The translations under genes were made by a program, and so were the position numbers. DNA of 64,000 nt from Syntrophothermus lipocalidus DSM 12680 (GTDB taxonomy: Bacteria > Bacillota > Syntrophomonadia > Syntrophomonadales > Syntrophothermaceae), in assembly GCF_000092405.1 (NCBI RefSeq), contig NC_014220.1, forward strand, positions 1,922,001 to 1,986,000, written 5' to 3'. Shown here one piece after another: positions 60,407 to 64,000 of the stretch. The notes under the pieces are model-generated. The model made no database searches, was not told the DNA's origin, and saw nothing but the letters and a program-made list of their open reading frames with translations. Each line of letters opens with the position of its first letter. Within the stretch, counting starts at the first letter, position 1.

Positions 60407-62444
60407 CCACGGTTGGGCAATCCATTTCGCAAAGGTGGCCCACCCTGAACCCTACCGGGAGTTTTACGAGCCGCATTTTCCGGAAATAGTCGGTAGGCAG
60501 CCTGACAGCAACGGGTTCATCTCCGCCCGCTGCCTGAACTCTCTAAACCACCAGCACGGGGACAAGAAGCCATCCGCTGCGGTCAACGTTAAAAGCGGCG
60601 TCTACCACTGCTCGGTTTGCGGCAGCTTCTCCCCTTTTCGATTCCTCACGGAAATCCTCGGGCTGCCGAAAGACGAGGCAAGCTTTACCCTTGACCAATA
60701 CCGTTTTGAACTGCGGTTTGAAGACAAGCCAGCTTTCGAAAAGGTGGACAACTACAGCAGCGCCTTTGTCATCCCGCCGAAGGGTTTCAACGAGTACGCA
60801 AGCGAAGCCGCTAAAATGCTCTCCCCGGATTTAGAAATCGTGCAGGAATACCTGGCCGCGCGAGGTATCAACTACGAACTTTTGACCCGCTACCGCTGGG
60901 GCTACGTTCCAGAAGGTTTTGTCCCCGGGCAGGAGGAGTGCATCGTTGTTCCCTTCATCGTCAACGGGCAGGTTGTCGGTATTCGCGGCCGGGCTAGAGA
61001 CGGCCGCAAGGGCGGGGCGAAGGGCTCCCGATTCGTTCTTTGGAATCTCGGCGCCTTGGAAGGTCACGACCAGGCGGTGATTGTGGAGGGCGAGAGCGAC
61101 GCCTTGCGGACTATCCAGGCGCTGGAAAGCTGCGGGATTGACGTGCCGGTCTTGAGCGTTCCCGGAGCTACCTTCCGTCGGGAGTGGGAGCGGGAATTTC
61201 AAGGCATCCACACGGTCTACCTCATCCCTCAAGCTGACGACCCATCGTGGAACAACTTTGTCGCTAACGCCGTTAAAGTCCTGGGAGACTACCGCTGCGT
61301 TGTGGTGAAGCTCCCCTGGAAGCGGGGCGAGGCCGGAAAAGACGTGTGCGACTGGCTCCGCCTTCACAGCGACGCGGAACTGGCCGAGCTAATTCCCTGG
61401 CGGAAAACCAGGAGCTTTTTTACCACCCACGAAGAAATGCTGGAACTGGCAGAGCAGGAGATACCGTGGCTCATCAACGGGTTGATTGCCAGGGGCGATA
61501 AGGTTTTGGTCGGCGGGCCGCAAAAGGCCATGAAAACCTTCTTCATCCTCAACCTGATTCGGGCGGCGGCCAGCGGGGAGGATTTCCTGGAATACCCTGG
61601 CTGGAGCGTCCACAGGCCGTGCAAGGTTCTCTGCGTCGAAGAGGAGGGCTCTCCCGTCGCCTTCGCGAGAAGAATAAAGCGCCTGCTGAGCGACATTCCT
61701 CCAGCTAGCGTCCGCTGGGTGCACCGCCAGGGCGTAAAGCTTGATAACCCCTACTGGGTGGACAAATTGATTGAGGCCTGCGAGGATTACCAGCCCGACC
61801 TGATTATTTTCGACCCGCTCCAGAGGATTCACAGCAAGGTTGAGGACCGGGCCTGGGAAATGGGTGAAGTGTGGGACCGCCTGCACGAGCTTGTCCTGCG
61901 GTTCCCTGACGCGGCGGTATTGGTTGTCCATCACTTCGGCAAGCGCCAGGGTGTAGACACCGGTTGGGACGCTTTCCGTGGTTCCAGCCGGAGCAGCGGG
62001 GAAGCTGACGTGGGCATTTTCCTGGAAAAAACGGACAAAACCAACGAAGCCACCGGCGACCGCATCCTTCTCTTGAGACTGGACGGTAGAGACATCCCGC
62101 CGCTGACCGACTCACGCGGGAGAGTCACGGACAGGGCCATCGAGGTTTACGTCAACCAGGAAACCTTCAAGATGACGACCACCGGCTTTGTGGTGAGGGT
62201 CGAGGATACCTCTACTCGCGGCAAAGTGCTGGAACTCATTAAGCAAAGCGGCGAGGGCGGCATAGCCTTCAAAGACATAGTCCAGGAACTGGGGGTGAGC
62301 GACGAAACCGTCCGGCGCTACATTCGCGAGCTTCAGGACAGGAACATGCCCGTAACGGAGGAAGGCGGTAAGGGGCAGAAACCCAAAATCTACCGCTGGG
62401 TCGGAAAGCAGGAGAAAGATACCGCGGCAACCGAAACTGCGTAA
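60366..62444 (+). CDS. Primase-helicase replication protein (zinc finger, TOPRIM, RecA-like ATPase, winged helix)
   Basis: 692 aa. CHC2-type zinc region (CLNSLNHQHGD ... YHCSVCG, about 55-87), TOPRIM primase core (VIVEGESDALRTIQAL, about 238-253), a RepA/AAA_25-type ATPase with Walker A GGPQKAMKTF (about 380) and Walker B DLIIFDPLQ (about 480), and a C-terminal winged helix (GIAFKDIVQELGVSDETVRRYI). Such fusions initiate replication of phages, plasmids and integrative elements. It defines the right-hand block as a replication module. Confidence 0.85.
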   Translation: MTVTRLLDSNLPSSHGWAIHFAKVAHPEPYREFYEPHFPEIVGRQPDSNGFISARCLNSLNHQHGDKKPSAAVNVKSGVYHCSVCGSFSPFRFLTEILGLPKDEASFTLDQYRFELRFEDKPAFEKVDNYSSAFVIPPKGFNEYASEAAKMLSPDLEIVQEYLAARGINYELLTRYRWGYVPEGFVPGQEECIVVPFIVNGQVVGIRGRARDGRKGGAKGSRFVLWNLGALEGHDQAVIVEGESDALRTIQALESCGIDVPVLSVPGATFRREWEREFQGIHTVYLIPQADDPSWNNFVANAVKVLGDYRCVVVKLPWKRGEAGKDVCDWLRLHSDAELAELIPWRKTRSFFTTHEEMLELAEQEIPWLINGLIARGDKVLVGGPQKAMKTFFILNLIRAAASGEDFLEYPGWSVHRPCKVLCVEEEGSPVAFARRIKRLLSDIPPASVRWVHRQGVKLDNPYWVDKLIEACEDYQPDLIIFDPLQRIHSKVEDRAWEMGEVWDRLHELVLRFPDAAVLVVHHFGKRQGVDTGWDAFRGSSRSSGEADVGIFLEKTDKTNEATGDRILLLRLDGRDIPPLTDSRGRVTDRAIEVYVNQETFKMTTTGFVVRVEDTSTRGKVLELIKQSGEGGIAFKDIVQELGVSDETVRRYIRELQDRNMPVTEEGGKGQKPKIYRWVGKQEKDTAATETA

Positions 62445-62469
62445 GTCCAAACCCAAGTTGAGTAGGCAC

Positions 62470-62526
62470 AAAGTAGGTCCATAGGCCCAAGGTATATATA
62501 TACCTTTGGGCCTTTGGGCCTACTTT
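62470..62526 (+). terminator. Large hairpin after the primase gene
   Basis: AAAGTAGGTCCATAGGCCC pairs with GGGCCTTTGGGCCTACTTT around TATATATA, with a few bulges, then TTTTCTGTTT. Likely terminator; it also contains the TTGGGCC words described separately. Confidence 0.6.
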
Positions 62527-62671
62527 TCTGTTTCCCGAAGGTCCAAATTTGGCCCAACGTTGGCCCAAACCTTGGCGCTACCTTTGGGTCTACTTTACAT
62601 TTCGTTTCATCACGCTACTGATGAGAATACCCCCAACTCAGATCCGCACCTGCCCAAACCGTTGGGCCTAC
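62484..62671. repeat. TTGGGCC/GGCCCAA word cluster, possible origin iterons
   Basis: Copies at 62484, 62506, 62514, 62551, 62562 and 62662 plus variants TTGGGTC (62584) and GCCCAAA (62652), in both orientations, within 190 bp just after the primase gene. Clustered short repeats next to an initiator-type gene are typical of replication origins. Confidence 0.5.
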
Positions 62672-62733
62672 TTGTTATCTTACTTTTCCTCGCTCACCTG
62701 GTACCATTGGAATTGGAAAGGAGGTGATACTGG

Positions 62734-63270
62734 ATGGCCGCTGAGATTGTAGGTACCTTCAGTCCTGTTGAAAGGAGGCGCAGCATAGTGAACAGGGCGC
62801 AGGAAAACCCTATCCATCCAGAAGATTGGACTTTCAAGGACAGCGTAGCGGCAATCTTCCAGCACGAAATCGACACGATTGATTCAGTTGTATCCTTTCA
62901 TAATGAGGGTGTTTTCCGCATCGTCCTTACCGACCCGAAGAACTTGAATTTCGGTATGGGCGACGAGGAGGAACTGGTTACCGCTTACTTCACGCTCTGT
63001 CATTTAAAGGCCCGATTAGAAATCTTGAACGCCGCGCTACCTCTCGTAGACGATGAAGCTACCCGGGGTGCTGCTGCTGAAGAGATTAACTTTTGGAACC
63101 GGCTCGTTACACTATTATTGGAAAGGGTTCAAAGGAAAATTGTTGAGGCCGGTCCAGAAAAAATACCGGCTGCAACCGAATTTGAACTACAGCAGCAAAT
63201 TCAGCGCCTGTGCACGCTGCGCTTTACAGGAGAGTTGCAGGGTAGCTGGTTTGACGGGAGTGGCAACTGA
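62734..63270 (+). CDS. Unknown protein, paralogue 1
   Basis: 178 aa, helical and acidic. AAAGGAGGTGATACTGG precedes ATG 62734. Residues 45-140 align with the next gene: EID near the start, YF/YL-HLKA-L in the middle, and W-R-V/I-LLLERV at the end. No known family. Confidence 0.65.
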   Translation: MAAEIVGTFSPVERRRSIVNRAQENPIHPEDWTFKDSVAAIFQHEIDTIDSVVSFHNEGVFRIVLTDPKNLNFGMGDEEELVTAYFTLCHLKARLEILNAALPLVDDEATRGAAAEEINFWNRLVTLLLERVQRKIVEAGPEKIPAATEFELQQQIQRLCTLRFTGELQGSWFDGSGN

Positions 63271-63302
63271 CGACATTTAGCAGCTTAAATGGAGGTGAGA
63301 TT

Positions 63303-63647
63303 ATGGCCACCGAAAAAGCATGGGAGGCGGAACGGCCAATAGAGGAAGCCATGATGTTTTCCGTCCTCCTTAATGAGATTGATGAGTTCGAGTTTCAATT
63401 GGATGAGGAAGCCATAACGATGGCGTTTGCCGCCCAAAAGGGCAATGACGGCGGAGAACGCTTGGGAGACACTTACCGTTATCTTCATTACCTGAAGGCT
63501 CAGTTGAAACTCATAGACGTTGGATTGGGGATACTGGGAGAACCCCCAAACTTGGAGCTTTATAATGATGTAGCTAGCAGGCTTCGTTTATGGAGAACCA
63601 TCGTCAACGCTGCATTGGAACGAGTAAGTACGGTTATCGCTGATTAG
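63303..63647 (+). CDS. Unknown protein, paralogue 2
   Basis: 114 aa, homologous to the central part of the preceding gene (NEIDEF ... YRYLHYLKAQLKLID ... LWRTIVNAALERV). AATGGAGGTGAGATT precedes ATG 63303. Tandem duplication followed by divergence. Confidence 0.65.
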   Translation: MATEKAWEAERPIEEAMMFSVLLNEIDEFEFQLDEEAITMAFAAQKGNDGGERLGDTYRYLHYLKAQLKLIDVGLGILGEPPNLELYNDVASRLRLWRTIVNAALERVSTVIAD

Positions 63648-63688
63648 GCCGGCAAACCTTTTCATGCGAAGAAGTCCTGTCAGTTAAG

Positions 63689-63715
63689 AGAGGCTCACCG
63701 GGGCCTCTTATTTTT
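63689..63715 (+). terminator. Terminator after the paralogue pair
   Basis: AGAGGC/GCCTCT stem, 8-base loop, then TATTTTT. Confidence 0.8.
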
Positions 63716-63829
63716 GTGCCGACAATTTCCGACAAAAATTTTAGTGGCCATCTTTTAAGTCCTTGGGAAGTACATTATAATTTTAACATAATTAGACAGA
63801 ATATTCCAACACAGGAAGGAGGTACTACC

Positions 63830-64000
63830 TTGACCAAACGAGAAACACTCAAAAGAGTGCGAGACATCATCCGATGTCTGGAACACCAACAAACGCTACC
63901 TACAGACACTTGTTCTGTGGTAGCTGCGAAGAAGCTGGAGATGCTCGTGAAAGAGGCTCCAGCTTCTCTCGTTTACGACCTTTCCTGCATTCACAGCCAG
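63830..64000 (+). CDS. Partial gene running off the right edge
   Basis: 57 codons without a stop from TTG 63830, which follows GGAAGGAGGTACTACC. Product starts TKRETLKRVRDIIRCLEHQQ; no family recognised. A TATAAT at 63776-63781 may be its -10 box, though no good -35 is seen. Confidence 0.55.
   Translation, partial: MTKRETLKRVRDIIRCLEHQQTLPTDTCSVVAAKKLEMLVKEAPASLVYDLSCIHSQ

Noticed and set aside
1-64000. tRNA, rRNA or known riboswitch genes
   Set aside because: Reading both strands I recognised no cloverleaf, rRNA segment or conserved riboswitch core; a covariance-model scan would be needed to exclude small ones.

Overview
The window looks like a chromosomal segment of an anaerobic, motile, Gram-positive member of the Clostridia (a Syntrophomonadales- or Peptococcaceae-like Firmicute; genus not assignable from sequence alone). 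The basis is strong AGGAGG-type ribosome sites, many TTG and GTG starts, long-form HPF, DegS/DegU-like, MinJ-like and ComFA/ComFC proteins, and a gene order that, from memory, follows the Bacillus subtilis degS-degU-comFA-comFC-yvyF-flgM-...-hag-...-fliS-fliT-hpf-secA-prfB-ftsE-ftsX-ctpB-minJ-uvrB block almost step by step. Nearly every gene from 547 to 57994 is on the minus strand.

Layout, read along the minus strand from right to left. A phosphohexomutase-like protein with all signature loops degenerate (56564-57994) is followed by a DegS/DegU-type two-component pair whose kinase is interrupted by an in-frame TGA. Next is a complete Tad/Flp pilus cluster: a 53-aa Flp pilin, prepilin peptidase, TadE, TadG-like, CpaB, CpaE, CpaF, TadB, TadC. 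Then come DUF192, comFA (degenerate ATPase motifs) and comFC, and the late flagellar block yvyF-flgM-flgN-flgK-flgL-DUF6470-fliW-csrA-fliD-fliC. An accessory island (about 21.7-31.6 kb) splits fliC from flaG-fliS-fliT. It holds DUF488/DUF488/dual-OB-like genes, a deleted mini-flagellin, FliB flagellin methylase, three nucleotidyltransferase-centred toxin-antitoxin-like pairs and vapBC. Housekeeping follows: zinc-ribbon protein, hpf, secA, motA, motB, prfB (with its programmed frameshift), split transketolase, ftsE-ftsX-M23 hydrolase, a CtpB-like protease, a MinJ-like protein, a double P-loop ATPase and uvrB.

From about 58.1 kb to the right edge all genes are on the plus strand, mostly unfamiliar, and grouped around a 692-aa primase-helicase. 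This looks like the replication module of an integrated plasmid, phage or integrative element, but no integrase or attachment site is visible.

The most unusual aspect is the intergenic DNA. At least five families of dispersed repeats recur in gaps between genes: (1) inverted arms of degenerate CACAGATTAA-type words; (2) inverted arms of degenerate GAATTAA heptamers, one pair of which encloses a four-helix-bundle (S23/bAvd-like) gene; (3) 60-98 bp elements with CCCGGCACTCAGC terminal inverted repeats, several nested in family 1 with an apparent TCT duplication; (4) near-perfect 20-29 bp stem hairpins built on GGGGACGGTTCC; (5) elements containing GTCACCACTAGAGAATGAAAATG. They often abut stop codons and in several genes supply the stop codon and last residues. 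No rRNA, tRNA or CRISPR array was recognised.
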